DNA from: Amycolatopsis albispora
GTDB lineage: Bacteria; Actinomycetota; Actinomycetes; Mycobacteriales; Pseudonocardiaceae
Direction of reading: 5' to 3'
NCBI RefSeq assembly: GCF_003312875.1
Contig: NZ_CP015163.1
Location: 7,812,001 to 7,876,000, forward strand
DNA: 64,000 bases
Part shown: positions 18,201 to 25,517 of the stretch, piece by piece
Numbering within the stretch: the first letter of the stretch is position 1
Layout: each line of letters starts with the position of its first letter
Translations under genes and position numbers: made by a program
Notes under the pieces: generated by a model
Databases searched by the model: none
Told to the model about the DNA's origin: nothing
The model's input: only the letters and a program-made list of their open reading frames with translations

Positions 18201-18253
18201 CGGGTACCGAGGTGGCCATCACCTTGACCCGCTCGGAGTTCCAGGGGGTGTAG
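15209..18253 (+). CDS. Minor tail protein with fibronectin-like domains
   Basis: The ATG follows the tape measure stop with no gap. The 1014-residue protein has an all-beta N-terminal region (about 1-560), then two fibronectin III-like modules (about 575-690 and 690-790; for example YQWRVRNWDVADAAGAWSP), and a C-terminal domain ending HPVFDFGDEETHVLQVKV and VTDFDETDVAAGTEVAITLT that resembles distal-tail proteins. It probably forms part of the tail tip and contacts the cell surface. Host specificity is not readable from sequence. Confidence 0.72.
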   Translation: MAVVTNAYVSTSTELESTGSGFYNDVRNGSGAGVTTSATADNFPDVGQFRFGEYAIRESVQRHPCTAVPAGQRTVYASLDARWDLASTSPFTLEWRAHAHNAAYVPGGNLAAKQLLARLPIPAGDSGSYFPRQVVGSEALINAAQASSGLIDTIAVSAETTENRFPGEGAGTQYDRIRLYNSDARMINGTLTTHLLNYTRNAQVQLSDGTEVWLETTGTPTAPGIALRYRTRTGSPTTIATIQVGTTAAQFAMPVAAQALTLAVDPSDNLFVVGRQGSASNSLAVQAFAKGSGHTWVAKALLAVPLLAYDLGGINNVAATWHPMNSGTLAVAVGHNQGTESYNQLVLVALNCRVALGLVAGAVLGEQEPFITDSDGSVSGRQRGRINPTGSNLGIARLGDTTEGVIVTSVGDSTEAYRYSISSSGQISAVAARAALSFTGGARTPQDPNANVRVIPVSSGRFIVQAGTSWALYDSSVARLASGSLSGLAPVWYSARTNSLYHYGVDASRNLVRYGYDIGTGVSSTVTVAATVTPSGSTTLATSVASAALDDRYALVRIAYLAGDGTTHGLVYTADTTLNVAPNSPIQSGSPSTVNAAVANTLSWVFSDPNTADVQTAYQLQVSNASTGVSAYDTGKVSSVTGAHSIPGSTLSNGVGYQWRVRNWDVADAAGAWSPQQALATTSTGVVAIVDPANDYPPGLVSSTLTVEWSFSSGSGATQAEYRVAVVRTDTNTTVYDTGFVVGSGVTEHTITGLLSDVDQRIEVTVKDTNAQTSGVGTRLIRPVFSSPKPPAVTVSAGQVWVDVAVTNPANEPEESFPSAQRNDIYRRTAALGALPAGLYERVGSCGPNETFADYTAGSNVLYEYYALAIGDPGASASEPAPGLVYLNGVWLHDPANPAGTSRQFQYDGDSRRNLRIGRARTELRFVGRRHPVFDFGDEETHVLQVKVLIPSGEDTWAEQVRAAESLPVRGQVVHYRDVRGRALYAVVTDFDETDVAAGTEVAITLTRSEFQGV

Positions 18254-18255
18254 CG

Positions 18256-20217
18256 ATGCGACTGGACGCGCAGAACGGGTACGACCCGGCCGAGATCCGG
18301 CAGGTTCTCCAGGGCGTGCGCGGGCCGCGTGCCTGGTCGTTCCGCTACGACCTCTATAACGCTGACAGCGAATACGTCCGGCCGCTGACGAACGTGCTGT
18401 CTGGGTCGGTGACCTACGACTCGCTCGCCGACATCAAGCGAGCGGCGAAGTTCGAGGTGGTCGACGACGGGAGTGTGGACTTCGCCGGGGACCGGATCAA
18501 GCCGTTCGCCCGGCTGGACATGTCCGCGGTCACCGACACCCGGCCCTACGACGAGGTGTTCGGGTCGGTGGTGCCGGACCCACTCGGCCGCTGGCGGATG
18601 AACGAGACCACCGGAGCCACCGGCACGCCGAGCGCGGACCAGACCTGGGGAGCGATGGCAACCCGGAAGTGGGGAGAGCTGGGCACCTGGGGCGCCCCGG
18701 TCGTGGACTGGATGCTTGCCGGGGTCGAGGACTCCTCGGGCAACGGCAGGCACGGCGTGATGGGCCAGCTCGCCACCGCCGCCCGGCCGCCACTGTTCGC
18801 GGGGAGCGTTCGCGCGCTCGGCACAGCGAGCGGAAGCCCGCGCGGCAAGGGGTCCGTCTCGGTTGCTGGCGCGACTTGGCTCACCGGGCACACCGAATTG
18901 TCATTCGGCGGCTGGGCTCGGGCAGACGGCTCACCCGCCGGCCAGGGCCTGCTCGCCCTGTCGCAGTCGGTCGGCTCGGCCAGCATTGCACTGGTCTACA
19001 TGGGCTCGGTGCTGACTGCTTACCTGTACGTCTTCCCGCAACCCGGCTCACCCGGCACGCTGCTATCGGCGCAGGTGTCCGGTCCTGCGGTGACGATGGC
19101 CGACCCGACTCACGTCGTGGTCACCTGGCGCTCCGGCGCAGGGCTGCGCATCTACATCAATGGCGAGGATCGCACCGGCGCGGTCACCAACGCAACTGCG
19201 ATCGGCCAGACCTACGCCGCCTCGTCGACGTTGTACCTCGGTGAGCACTACAACGACAGCGCGGGATGGAACGGCGACCTTGACGACTGGTTCGTCACCG
19301 CGCGGAGGTTGGCAGCTGACGACGTGCGCATGCTCTACCGTGCGGGCGCTCGCTCCGACGACTTCCGCAGTGGCTTCGTCGAATGGCCACAAGGACTGTT
19401 CGTGCTGTCCAGCCCAGAACGCGAAGCGGGGGACACCGGCGTAGTCACTCGCGACATCAACGCCTACGACCAGCTCGTGGTGCTGCGCGCGGACAAAGTG
19501 CCCGAGCCGTACTACGTGGGGGCGGGCGAGAAGTACACCGACGCGGTGGCAGAGCTGCTGTCCGGCGTGGACGGCATCGCCCGGTACTCGGTGGTGCCGA
19601 ACGCGGCGACTCTTCCGGTGTCGAAGATGTGGGACACCGGGACGACGCGGCTGCAGATCGCCAACGACCTGCTCGGCGCGATCAATTACGAGGGGCTGCA
19701 CTTCGACGAGGACGGCACCGCGGTCGCCCGGCCGTACCAGTCGCTCGCCGAGCGGGCACCCGGCTACGTCTACGACGACAGCGAGGTCTCGGTGCTGCTG
19801 CCGGGAATGACCCAGACCCTGGACACCTTCGACCAGCCCAACAAGTGGGTGCTGACCGTCAGCGACCCAGACCGGCCAGTGCTGCGAGCCGAAGCGACCA
19901 ACAGCAATCCGAACTCCCCGGTGTCCACGGTGGCACGCGGCCGAACCATCGTCGAGGTTCGCGACGAGCAAGACGCGGTGGACCAGGCGGCGCTACAAGC
20001 CAAAGTGGACCGGCTCGCGCAGGAATCGAGCATGGTGTTCGAGCAGGTCGAGTTCTCCACCGGTCTGATGCCGGTGCACCAGCACGCCGACACCTACCGG
20101 ATCGCGTACTCCGCGCTCGGAATCGGCGACAAGTACTCGGAATACCGCTGGTCCTACGAGCTGCGCCAAGGCGCTCGGATGCGTCACACCGCACGGAAGG
20201 TGGTGAACCTGTCGTGA
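18256..20217 (+). CDS. Tail hub protein with nested LamG-like domain
   Basis: The 653-residue protein has hub-like flanks (GDRIKPFARLDMS near residue 85 and FVEWPQGLFVLSSPEREAGD near 375) separated by a 280-residue insertion with concanavalin/LamG character: LSFGGWARADG, THVVVTWRSGAGLRIYINGE, TLYLGEHY and DLDDWFVTARRL. In related hub proteins the two flanking segments are adjacent, so a sugar-binding domain seems to have been inserted in one loop. The nested domain is a good candidate for host polysaccharide binding. It overlaps the next gene by four bases (GTGA). Confidence 0.78.
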   Translation: MRLDAQNGYDPAEIRQVLQGVRGPRAWSFRYDLYNADSEYVRPLTNVLSGSVTYDSLADIKRAAKFEVVDDGSVDFAGDRIKPFARLDMSAVTDTRPYDEVFGSVVPDPLGRWRMNETTGATGTPSADQTWGAMATRKWGELGTWGAPVVDWMLAGVEDSSGNGRHGVMGQLATAARPPLFAGSVRALGTASGSPRGKGSVSVAGATWLTGHTELSFGGWARADGSPAGQGLLALSQSVGSASIALVYMGSVLTAYLYVFPQPGSPGTLLSAQVSGPAVTMADPTHVVVTWRSGAGLRIYINGEDRTGAVTNATAIGQTYAASSTLYLGEHYNDSAGWNGDLDDWFVTARRLAADDVRMLYRAGARSDDFRSGFVEWPQGLFVLSSPEREAGDTGVVTRDINAYDQLVVLRADKVPEPYYVGAGEKYTDAVAELLSGVDGIARYSVVPNAATLPVSKMWDTGTTRLQIANDLLGAINYEGLHFDEDGTAVARPYQSLAERAPGYVYDDSEVSVLLPGMTQTLDTFDQPNKWVLTVSDPDRPVLRAEATNSNPNSPVSTVARGRTIVEVRDEQDAVDQAALQAKVDRLAQESSMVFEQVEFSTGLMPVHQHADTYRIAYSALGIGDKYSEYRWSYELRQGARMRHTARKVVNLS

Positions 20218-20495
20218 TTCCCGACCCCCGAACCTTCCTCGACGAGGTGGCGGCGTACATCAAGGCGCAGCTGGCATCGGCCGCTGACCGCGCGCCCCGG
20301 TTGGCCACGGTCAACCCGGCGCACCCGGCGGCCCCTCCGTCGACCAAGCCGCGGGTGACCTTCGACGGAGACACCGCGCTGGGCGAGAAGTCCTTGCCCT
20401 ACCTGGCCAGCTACACCCCGACCGCCAGCGATCGCGTGTTGGTGCTGCCCGTCGGCAACACCTACGTGATCGTCGGCAAGGTCCAGAACTCCTAG
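20214..20495 (+). CDS. Small tail-tip protein
   Basis: GTG 20214 overlaps the hub gene's stop. The 93-residue product has an amphipathic N-terminal helix, a proline-rich linker and a C-terminal beta part (ASDRVLVLPVGNTYVIVGKV). Small proteins of this pattern follow the hub gene in many actinophages, probably as a tail-tip cap or spike component. No enzyme motif is present, and its function is inferred from position. Confidence 0.65.
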   Translation: MIPDPRTFLDEVAAYIKAQLASAADRAPRLATVNPAHPAAPPSTKPRVTFDGDTALGEKSLPYLASYTPTASDRVLVLPVGNTYVIVGKVQNS

Positions 20496-20505
20496 GAGGC
20501 CCGCC

Positions 20506-21390
20506 ATGGCAACGACTTCCGCCCGCCTGGGCCTGCGCAAGCCCGCCGACGCCGATGACGCGGACGTGGACCTGGACATCAACCCGCTCGTCCAGCACAT
20601 CGACGACAACGTGCCGAGCAAGGCGGCGGCTCTGGTCGCGGGCGCCACCGGCTCGGCTGCCGCGCTGCGCACCGACACCACGAGCACGCTGGCGGGCAAC
20701 CGCGCGCAGAGCTACCGCAAACAGGGCGAGACCAACGACGCGCACTCCGTCGACTTCGACGGCAAGCACCAGTGGGGGTCTGGCGGGAACACCGCGCTGG
20801 ACACCAACCTCTACCGCGCCGCCGCGGATAAGCTGAAGACCGACGACGCGTTCGAGGTGGCCGGAGCGCTGACCGCGCTGAGCAACCTGACCGTGAGCGG
20901 CACCGGCTCGAACCTGTCGGTGGGCGGGTCGGGCTCGGTGGCCGGAGCCCTGGCCGTCGGCGGCGCTATCACCGGCCCCGGCGTCAAGCCCAAGATCTAC
21001 ACGGGCACCTGGCTGGGCGCTGGCGGCGCGAACGTCACCATGGGCACCGGCGGCACGTACGTCTCGATTTACTCGGTGAGCATCCCGAGCCCTGGCTACG
21101 CCTACTGCCTGAAGCTGAATGCCGGGTTCCCGGTGAGCTTCGGCGGCTCGTCCGCTCGCTATGGCTACATCACGTTCGTGGTGGGCAGCGAGACCGGAAC
21201 GGCGCTGTACACCTTCGATGTCGGGTACCAGACCGAGTCGTGGACCGCATTCCAGATCCCTTCGGTCACTGACCTCACCTCGCGCACCGGCGCCACCACG
21301 GTCTGGGTGCGCGGCACCTCGAACGTGGGCAGCACCGCCGCGGTCAACATCCGGAACTGGTGCCAGGTCGAGGTCCTGCCCGCTCCGTAG
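20506..21390 (+). CDS. Tail fibre-like minor tail protein
   Basis: The 294-residue protein has an N-terminal attachment region (about 1-110), a glycine/serine-rich short-repeat shaft (SGTGSNLSVGGSGSVAGALA) and a beta-rich C-terminal domain of about 120 residues (YVSIYSVSIPSPGYAYCLKL) that is probably the receptor-binding or trimerising head. A strong AGGAGG precedes the ATG. It is the last large gene of the tail module. Confidence 0.7.
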   Translation: MATTSARLGLRKPADADDADVDLDINPLVQHIDDNVPSKAAALVAGATGSAAALRTDTTSTLAGNRAQSYRKQGETNDAHSVDFDGKHQWGSGGNTALDTNLYRAAADKLKTDDAFEVAGALTALSNLTVSGTGSNLSVGGSGSVAGALAVGGAITGPGVKPKIYTGTWLGAGGANVTMGTGGTYVSIYSVSIPSPGYAYCLKLNAGFPVSFGGSSARYGYITFVVGSETGTALYTFDVGYQTESWTAFQIPSVTDLTSRTGATTVWVRGTSNVGSTAAVNIRNWCQVEVLPAP

Positions 21391-21406
21391 TCCGAAAAGG
21401 ATAGAC

Positions 21407-21838
21407 ATGGTTATTCGAATCCGAAGCGGGCGGCACCCGCACGAGGTGGCGCTTCTACTGGCCGCCTTCATCATGGGGGTGACTGGAACGTTCACCTTCC
21501 AAGTGGTTGCCAGCACCACGGTCCGCGCGCTGCCCGAGCCGTTCGGCCACGTGCTTTACGCCTCGCTCGCGGTCGGCTCGGTGATCAGCCTCGCCGGGGT
21601 GTTCTGGCCTGGCGTCACCGGTGCGCTTGTCGAGCGGGCCGGACTGATCGGACTAATCGGCCTGAGCTTCTGCTACGCCGGGATGATCCTGGTGGTGAAC
21701 GGCTGGCGGGGCACTGCCTTCACCGTGTTCCTGACGGCGTTCGGGCTGGCGAACCTGTTCCGCGCCTTCCAGATCAGCCGGGAGATCAAGGAGCTGACCG
21801 CCGCGAGAGCCTTCCTGAACGGAGGCGATGCCGAATGA
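21407..21838 (+). CDS. Small membrane protein, holin candidate (four helices)
   Basis: ATG 21407 follows AAAAGGATAGAC. The 143-residue protein has four predicted transmembrane helices, at about residues 14-34, 47-66, 77-97 and 102-118, and a charged C-terminus. Location after the tail genes and overlap (ATGA) with a second small membrane protein fit a holin or a holin partner. No endolysin gene is next to it, so the lysis role is a position-based inference. Confidence 0.6.
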   Translation: MVIRIRSGRHPHEVALLLAAFIMGVTGTFTFQVVASTTVRALPEPFGHVLYASLAVGSVISLAGVFWPGVTGALVERAGLIGLIGLSFCYAGMILVVNGWRGTAFTVFLTAFGLANLFRAFQISREIKELTAARAFLNGGDAE

Positions 21839-22191
21839 TCCCGCAGTGGGTAAGTCTCTTGGTAGGCGCCGGCGGGCTGGTGGCCGGGGTGGTTGCGCTG
21901 GTGATGATCCCGGCACAGCGGCGCAAGCTGGCCGCCGAGTCCGAGCAGTCCAAGGCCGATGCCGCTTCGGTCCTGTCCAGCGCCTCGGTCGCGCTGCTGG
22001 CCCCGATGAAGGCCCAGCTCGACGAGGTGAACGCGAAGCTCGCGCAGGCCAACGCCCGCGTGTCCGAACTGGAAACCGGCCTGCAGCTCGCACAAACCGA
22101 GGTGAGCGACCTGCGCGGCCAGGTCGAACACCTGACCAAGGACCTACAGGCGAAACAAGCCGAGATCGATGGAATGAGGGGCGAGCACTGA
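21835..22191 (+). CDS. Small membrane protein with coiled-coil, holin-like partner
   Basis: The 118-residue product has one N-terminal transmembrane helix (about residues 5-25, VSLLVGAGGLVAGVVALVMI) and then an uninterrupted coiled coil to the C-terminus (KAQLDEVNAKLAQANARVSE). It overlaps the preceding gene by four bases. In actinophages such a protein often follows the four-helix holin candidate. Its own stop overlaps an ATG that opens a frame of only nine codons (22191-22220). Confidence 0.6.
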   Translation: MIPQWVSLLVGAGGLVAGVVALVMIPAQRRKLAAESEQSKADAASVLSSASVALLAPMKAQLDEVNAKLAQANARVSELETGLQLAQTEVSDLRGQVEHLTKDLQAKQAEIDGMRGEH

Positions 22192-22209
22192 TGGGTCAGA
22201 GCGGCGGTT

Positions 22210-22875
22210 CTACTTCTTGACCAGCACGGCCACCAAAACGCCCGCAAGGGCGATGCAGGCCGCGATTGCTGCAATGGCGATAGTCTGCCAGTGCCTGTTC
22301 GCGAGTGTCCTGTTCTTGCGGAATTCGTCGAGGGTCGTAGGCACGACGACCGTCGGCATAGGCATCTGTGAATAGCCGTAGGCGATCATTCCGCCTGAAA
22401 CCCCAAACATGACGGCGAATACCCACGGTGCGGCCTGAGCGTCAGACGGCAGCCATTCGAGGGTGGTTCCCGTAAATCCGGCAACGACGGAAATACCGGC
22501 GATGAGCAGACCCCAGTATTTGGCCCACCAGCGCCTGGACTTGCCTAAGCTCGACTGTCGCGTCCTCGCCCAACTCTCGTGTACCGCGTAAACCAGATTC
22601 CCCTGCCCGACAGCACGGGCGCCTTGCTTCGATAAGGTGATTTCAACACCCGCCGTCTTGACGGTAATATGCAGCAGTTCGCTGTCTGAAAGTTCCCGGA
22701 GGTCGTCTGGGGTGTCGATCGTTCCGCCAGAGAACTCAATCACAGGCGCCTCGCCCATCTCGGTGAGAAGGTCGCGTAACGCGCGGAGGTCGTCGATAGT
22801 GACAAGCAAGGGACCGAGGTAGCGGCTGGGCGGGCGCGACTCTGGACGCTCCGCACCTCGCCTGTGGACTGCCAT
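22210..22875 (-). CDS. Hypothetical membrane protein of the lysogeny region
   Basis: The 221-residue protein has a soluble N-terminal half (about residues 1-115) and then three likely transmembrane helices (about 120-140, 150-172, 198-217). Its 3' end is convergent with the tail operon and overlaps the nine-codon frame there. A TATGAT hexamer sits 11 bases upstream of the ATG, with no ribosome binding site between, so the message may be nearly leaderless. An independently transcribed membrane protein at this spot could be a lysogeny-expressed exclusion factor, but no family is recognised. Confidence 0.6.
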   Translation of the reverse strand: MAVHRRGAERPESRPPSRYLGPLLVTIDDLRALRDLLTEMGEAPVIEFSGGTIDTPDDLRELSDSELLHITVKTAGVEITLSKQGARAVGQGNLVYAVHESWARTRQSSLGKSRRWWAKYWGLLIAGISVVAGFTGTTLEWLPSDAQAAPWVFAVMFGVSGGMIAYGYSQMPMPTVVVPTTLDEFRKNRTLANRHWQTIAIAAIAACIALAGVLVAVLVKK

Positions 22876-22905
22876 GGCGCGGGATCATACCTACGACCGC
22901 AACGA

Positions 22906-22947
22906 AAGCCCCCGTACTGCCGGTTCGCCGGGTCGGTGCGGGGGCTT
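22906..22947. terminator. Hairpin with 9-bp stem
   Basis: Arms AAGCCCCCG (22906-22914) and CGGGGGCTT (22939-22947) pair perfectly around a 24-base loop. It stands between the promoter of the membrane protein gene at 22875 and the end of the XRE operon. With the next hairpin it separates two minus-strand transcripts. Confidence 0.55.
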
Positions 22948-22969
22948 CGCCGTGCCCGGATGCGCACCG

Positions 22970-23003
22970 GGGGGCAGCCTGGGTGTCGTAGCAGGCTGCC
23001 CCC
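22970..23003. terminator. Strong 12-bp hairpin ending the XRE operon
   Basis: Arms GGGGGCAGCCTG and CAGGCTGCCCCC pair perfectly around a ten-base loop. It lies downstream of the minus-strand XRE gene (ends 23206) and is probably its terminator, working in both directions. Apart from the two hairpins I see no gene in 22876-23205. Confidence 0.65.
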
Positions 23004-23205
23004 GGCCGACCCCCGGCCGCGCTACGGGATAGACGCGCGTTCTCGGGGACCGCTGCCGGTGCCCGGTGAGGCCCGGCAGGCGGGACCGTTGGTGCGGACC
23101 CAACCGATGCCCCAGTCGAGGGGGAGGTGCCAGAACACCGGTCGGTCCGCGAGTCCGGGACGCCTGCACGAGGGGGTTGCGCAGGCACACCGGACCGTCT
23201 TTGGG

Positions 23206-23631
23206 CTAGATGCGCTGCATCTTCAGCAGCCGCCGCCGTAACCAGTCCGGCTTCACCCCGCACAGCTCGGCCGCCACGGCGATGGCCTCCGGGGTGAGCC
23301 GGATCAGGTCACGCCCGTAGCCGCGTGCCCACGCGGCGAGCGGCTGAAGCTTCGGATCCTCGGCCAGCACCAGGCGTGGAGCATGGATCACCTGAGCCGG
23401 GCCGTCGTCCGTCGGGATCACCGCCGCGACTGGGCGGCCGACCACCCGGCAGAAGTCCACCAGCCGAAATGTCGGTGTGGAGCGTTCACCCGCTTCCCAG
23501 CTACGGACGGTGGGTTCCTTCACCGGCGGCAACATCCGCTCGCCGACCTGCTCGCGGGTCAGCATGGCCTCGGCCCGCGCGATCCGCATGTTCTTGCCGA
23601 GTCTGACTTGGAACGTCCGGTCGAAGGTCAT
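23206..23631 (-). CDS. XRE-family helix-turn-helix regulator
   Basis: The 141-residue protein has an N-terminal XRE domain (about residues 9-65): RLGKNMRIARAEAMLTREQV, then EPTVRSWEAGERS, the recognition-helix pattern. The C-terminal ~70 residues have a second helical segment (LTPEAIAVAAELCGVKPDWL). ATG overlaps the stop of the gene upstream (ATGA), so it is the last cistron of a three-gene operon starting at 24052. It is a candidate lysogeny regulator. Confidence 0.8.
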   Translation of the reverse strand: MTFDRTFQVRLGKNMRIARAEAMLTREQVGERMLPPVKEPTVRSWEAGERSTPTFRLVDFCRVVGRPVAAVIPTDDGPAQVIHAPRLVLAEDPKLQPLAAWARGYGRDLIRLTPEAIAVAAELCGVKPDWLRRRLLKMQRI

Positions 23632-23801
23632 GAGCCCTCGCCCTCCCGCGCCGGAGGCTGTTCCTCTGCTGCTGCCTCGCGCGCCTCCCGCTCGGCCTGG
23701 AGCCGCCGAGCCGTGCGCCCCAACTCGGCCGAGTACGCCTCGTCCGAGAGCCGGGCGCCTCGCGCCGCCGCGTCGCCGATACCCGAGCTGCCGCCCCTCA
23801 C
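23628..23801 (-). CDS. Small charged protein, coupled to XRE gene
   Basis: This 57-residue product is short but tightly framed: its GTG (23799-23801) overlaps the stop of the upstream gene as GTGA, and its own stop overlaps the ATG of the XRE gene as ATGA. The sequence is helical and charged (LSDEAYSAELGRTARRLQAE then REAREAAAEEQPP). A GAGGACG site precedes the start. The frame can be extended upstream as antisense text, but the overlaps fix the start. No family is recognised. Confidence 0.6.
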   Translation of the reverse strand: MRGGSSGIGDAAARGARLSDEAYSAELGRTARRLQAEREAREAAAEEQPPAREGEGS

Positions 23802-24052
23802 CGGGCGCCGTCCTCGTCCTCGGTGGGCCAGTCCGGGCCGCACTCGCCCCGGCACTGCCGCTGATGCATCAGTACGTCGAAAATCGACCGCGCCCTTCGG
23901 CGGCATCGGCCGCACGACCACCACCAGCGCAACGCGGCTGCCGCGCTCTCGGGTTCCTCCCAACGCGGCACCGGTAGCTCACCGACCGTCGGCAGCTCGC
24001 CGGACGTGGGCAGCAGCGGCTCGATCTCGCCGAATTTCAGCCTCGCGCTCAT
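23798..24052 (-). CDS. Small cysteine-containing protein, first gene of XRE operon
   Basis: This 84-residue protein has a good ribosome binding site (GGGAGGGG) before its ATG. The middle holds SCGRCRRRARSIFDVLMHQR followed by CRGEC, a C-x2-C...C-x3-C pattern that could bind one zinc. It is the first of three coupled genes leading to the XRE regulator. The role is unknown; small zinc-binding proteins are common in actinophage lysogeny regions. Confidence 0.6.
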   Translation of the reverse strand: MSARLKFGEIEPLLPTSGELPTVGELPVPRWEEPESAAAALRWWWSCGRCRRRARSIFDVLMHQRQCRGECGPDWPTEDEDGAR

Positions 24053-24145
24053 CGTCGCGCCCCTCCCACTGCGAGGGCTCGCGGTTGGTCGCTCTCAGTC
24101 ACCAATCCAGCATCGGCTAGCGATACTGCCTGGTGGAAGGGGTAG

Positions 24146-24161
24146 AGCTGTGCGCACAGCT
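24146..24161. promoter_or_regulatory. Perfect palindrome upstream of the XRE operon, operator candidate
   Basis: AGCTGTGCGCACAGCT is a 16-bp perfect palindrome in the leader of the operon starting at 24052, overlapping the stop codon of the gene at 24160. The core TGCGCACA recurs 12 bp to the right (24163-24170). One of the two XRE proteins could bind it; this is inference from placement. Confidence 0.4.
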
Positions 24162-25218
24162 ATGCGCACAACGCTCGCAAACGCGCCTCGACGCGCGCGC
24201 TGTCCGCGCCGGGGGTGGCCGCAAGCAGGCGCCGTGCCTCATCCAGTTCGCCGGATTTCGCCAGTGCCTCGGCCAGGTAGGTGGTGTACAGCCCGCGTTC
24301 CCGGACCAGCGACGGGTCGTACCGGTCGATCGCGGTGGTGAGCAGGTCGATCGCTGCGGCGGGGCGGTCGAGTTCAACCATGCATCGGCCGCGCATCACC
24401 GTGATCTCGTCCTCGTTGAGCCAGTACGCCCACTGCGGTGCGGGCTCGTCGGCAGTGGCGTAGATCTCGTCCACCGCGTCGAGTACTCGTGCGGCCGAGC
24501 TGGCGTCACCGATGCGCGCATGCGCCCACGCGAGACGTTCGAGCAGCAGCGCCTGCCCGACACCAGTGGCACGGTCCGCGACGGACGAGGCTAATAGCAC
24601 CGCCTCAGCGCGGTCGGTCATCGAGTCCGAGTTCGCCAGCTGGTAGGCCAGGCTGGAGAGCGCGGAGGCTGCGAGGTCGGGGCGTTCGGCCTGGTCGGCT
24701 GCCTGTGCCGCGGTGAGGTAGTGCCCAGCCGCCGCGTCCTGCTTGCCCGCATCCGAGGCGACCCAGCCGCCGACCTGGCCGAGTTCGGCGAGGTTCGGCA
24801 GGGCGCGGGCGTTGCTCGTGGCTGCTCGGCTGGCCGCCGCCAACGCTCGGCGAACGACGGGGTACAGCTCACGACCACCGACGAAATCGTCCAGCTGCTG
24901 GAACTGCCGAGTCTGCTCGGCGATCACCGCACCTAGGTCGGAGGCGGTCGCGTAGACAAGATCGATTCCACTGGGAGTCGGCAGTGCAGCCGCCGGCCGA
25001 GCGGCGGCTGCACGAACTAGGTCGCCCTCCGCCCCGAGCAGCGCGTCCAGGCGCTCGACCACTGTCGGATCCGGGTCCTGCCGGTCGGCCTCGTAGCGGC
25101 TGATGTTGGACGGGGAGACCGGGACAGCGCGAGCGAGGGCGGACTGCGAGGCAAATCCCGCCACTTCCCGTAGGCGCTTCAGCATCGCGCCAAAGGTCTC
25201 CGCCAACCCGGTCCCCAT
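24160..25218 (-). CDS. XRE regulator with TPR-like C-terminal domain
   Basis: The 352-residue protein has an N-terminal XRE domain (about residues 8-65: MLKRLREVAGFASQSALARA, then SNISRYEADRQDPD) and about 280 residues of alpha-helical, TPR-like repeats (AAGHYLTAAQAADQAERPDL). This architecture is abundant in actinomycetes as ligand- or peptide-sensing regulators. No ribosome binding site is obvious, so the start may lie a few codons downstream. In this position it is a candidate lysis-lysogeny switch. Confidence 0.75.
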   Translation of the reverse strand: MGTGLAETFGAMLKRLREVAGFASQSALARAVPVSPSNISRYEADRQDPDPTVVERLDALLGAEGDLVRAAAARPAAALPTPSGIDLVYATASDLGAVIAEQTRQFQQLDDFVGGRELYPVVRRALAAASRAATSNARALPNLAELGQVGGWVASDAGKQDAAAGHYLTAAQAADQAERPDLAASALSSLAYQLANSDSMTDRAEAVLLASSVADRATGVGQALLLERLAWAHARIGDASSAARVLDAVDEIYATADEPAPQWAYWLNEDEITVMRGRCMVELDRPAAAIDLLTTAIDRYDPSLVRERGLYTTYLAEALAKSGELDEARRLLAATPGADSARVEARLRALCA

Positions 25219-25226
25219 TCGTGCGT

Positions 25227-25236
25227 AAGTGCACTT
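25227..25236. promoter_or_regulatory. Palindrome AAGTGCACTT upstream of XRE-TPR gene
   Basis: A perfect 10-bp palindrome lies eight bases upstream of the ATG at 25218, in the 64-base gap between two minus-strand genes. It is well placed for autoregulation of the XRE-TPR gene. It is short, so chance occurrence is possible. Confidence 0.3.
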
Positions 25237-25282
25237 CCAGGCTACTCGTCACCTGGGCGGTGCTTGTGCGCCGCCAGCGTGG

Positions 25283-25492
25283 TCACTCGTCGTCCTTCGT
25301 GACCGCGGCGATCTCGGCGCCGCACCCCGGGCAGTCGCCGTACCACCGGGTGGACTTGGGCAAGGTCACGCCCGGCCGCATCTCCGCGAGGACCGACCGG
25401 GCGCACTTCGGGCAGGCGATGGTCATCCGCCGGAACGTGAAGCAGCGGTCAGCCAGCTGGCGTGGCGTGAGCTGCGAAATGAACTCGCTCAT
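25283..25492 (-). CDS. Small zinc-ribbon protein
   Basis: The 69-residue protein carries two knuckles, CPKC at about residues 27-30 and CPGC at about 54-57, spaced as in a single zinc ribbon. GAGGAGACCCC precedes the ATG. It belongs to a chain of short minus-strand genes running from 26373 leftward. Zinc ribbons of this size usually bind DNA, RNA or a protein partner; the target is unknown. Confidence 0.7.
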   Translation of the reverse strand: MSEFISQLTPRQLADRCFTFRRMTIACPKCARSVLAEMRPGVTLPKSTRWYGDCPGCGAEIAAVTKDDE

Positions 25493-25517
25493 GGGGTCTC
25501 CTCACCTTCCGGATCCT

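Noticed and set aside
22191..22220. A nine-codon frame after the coiled-coil membrane protein
   Set aside because: Too short to support as a gene; reported only in the finding about missing lysis genes.
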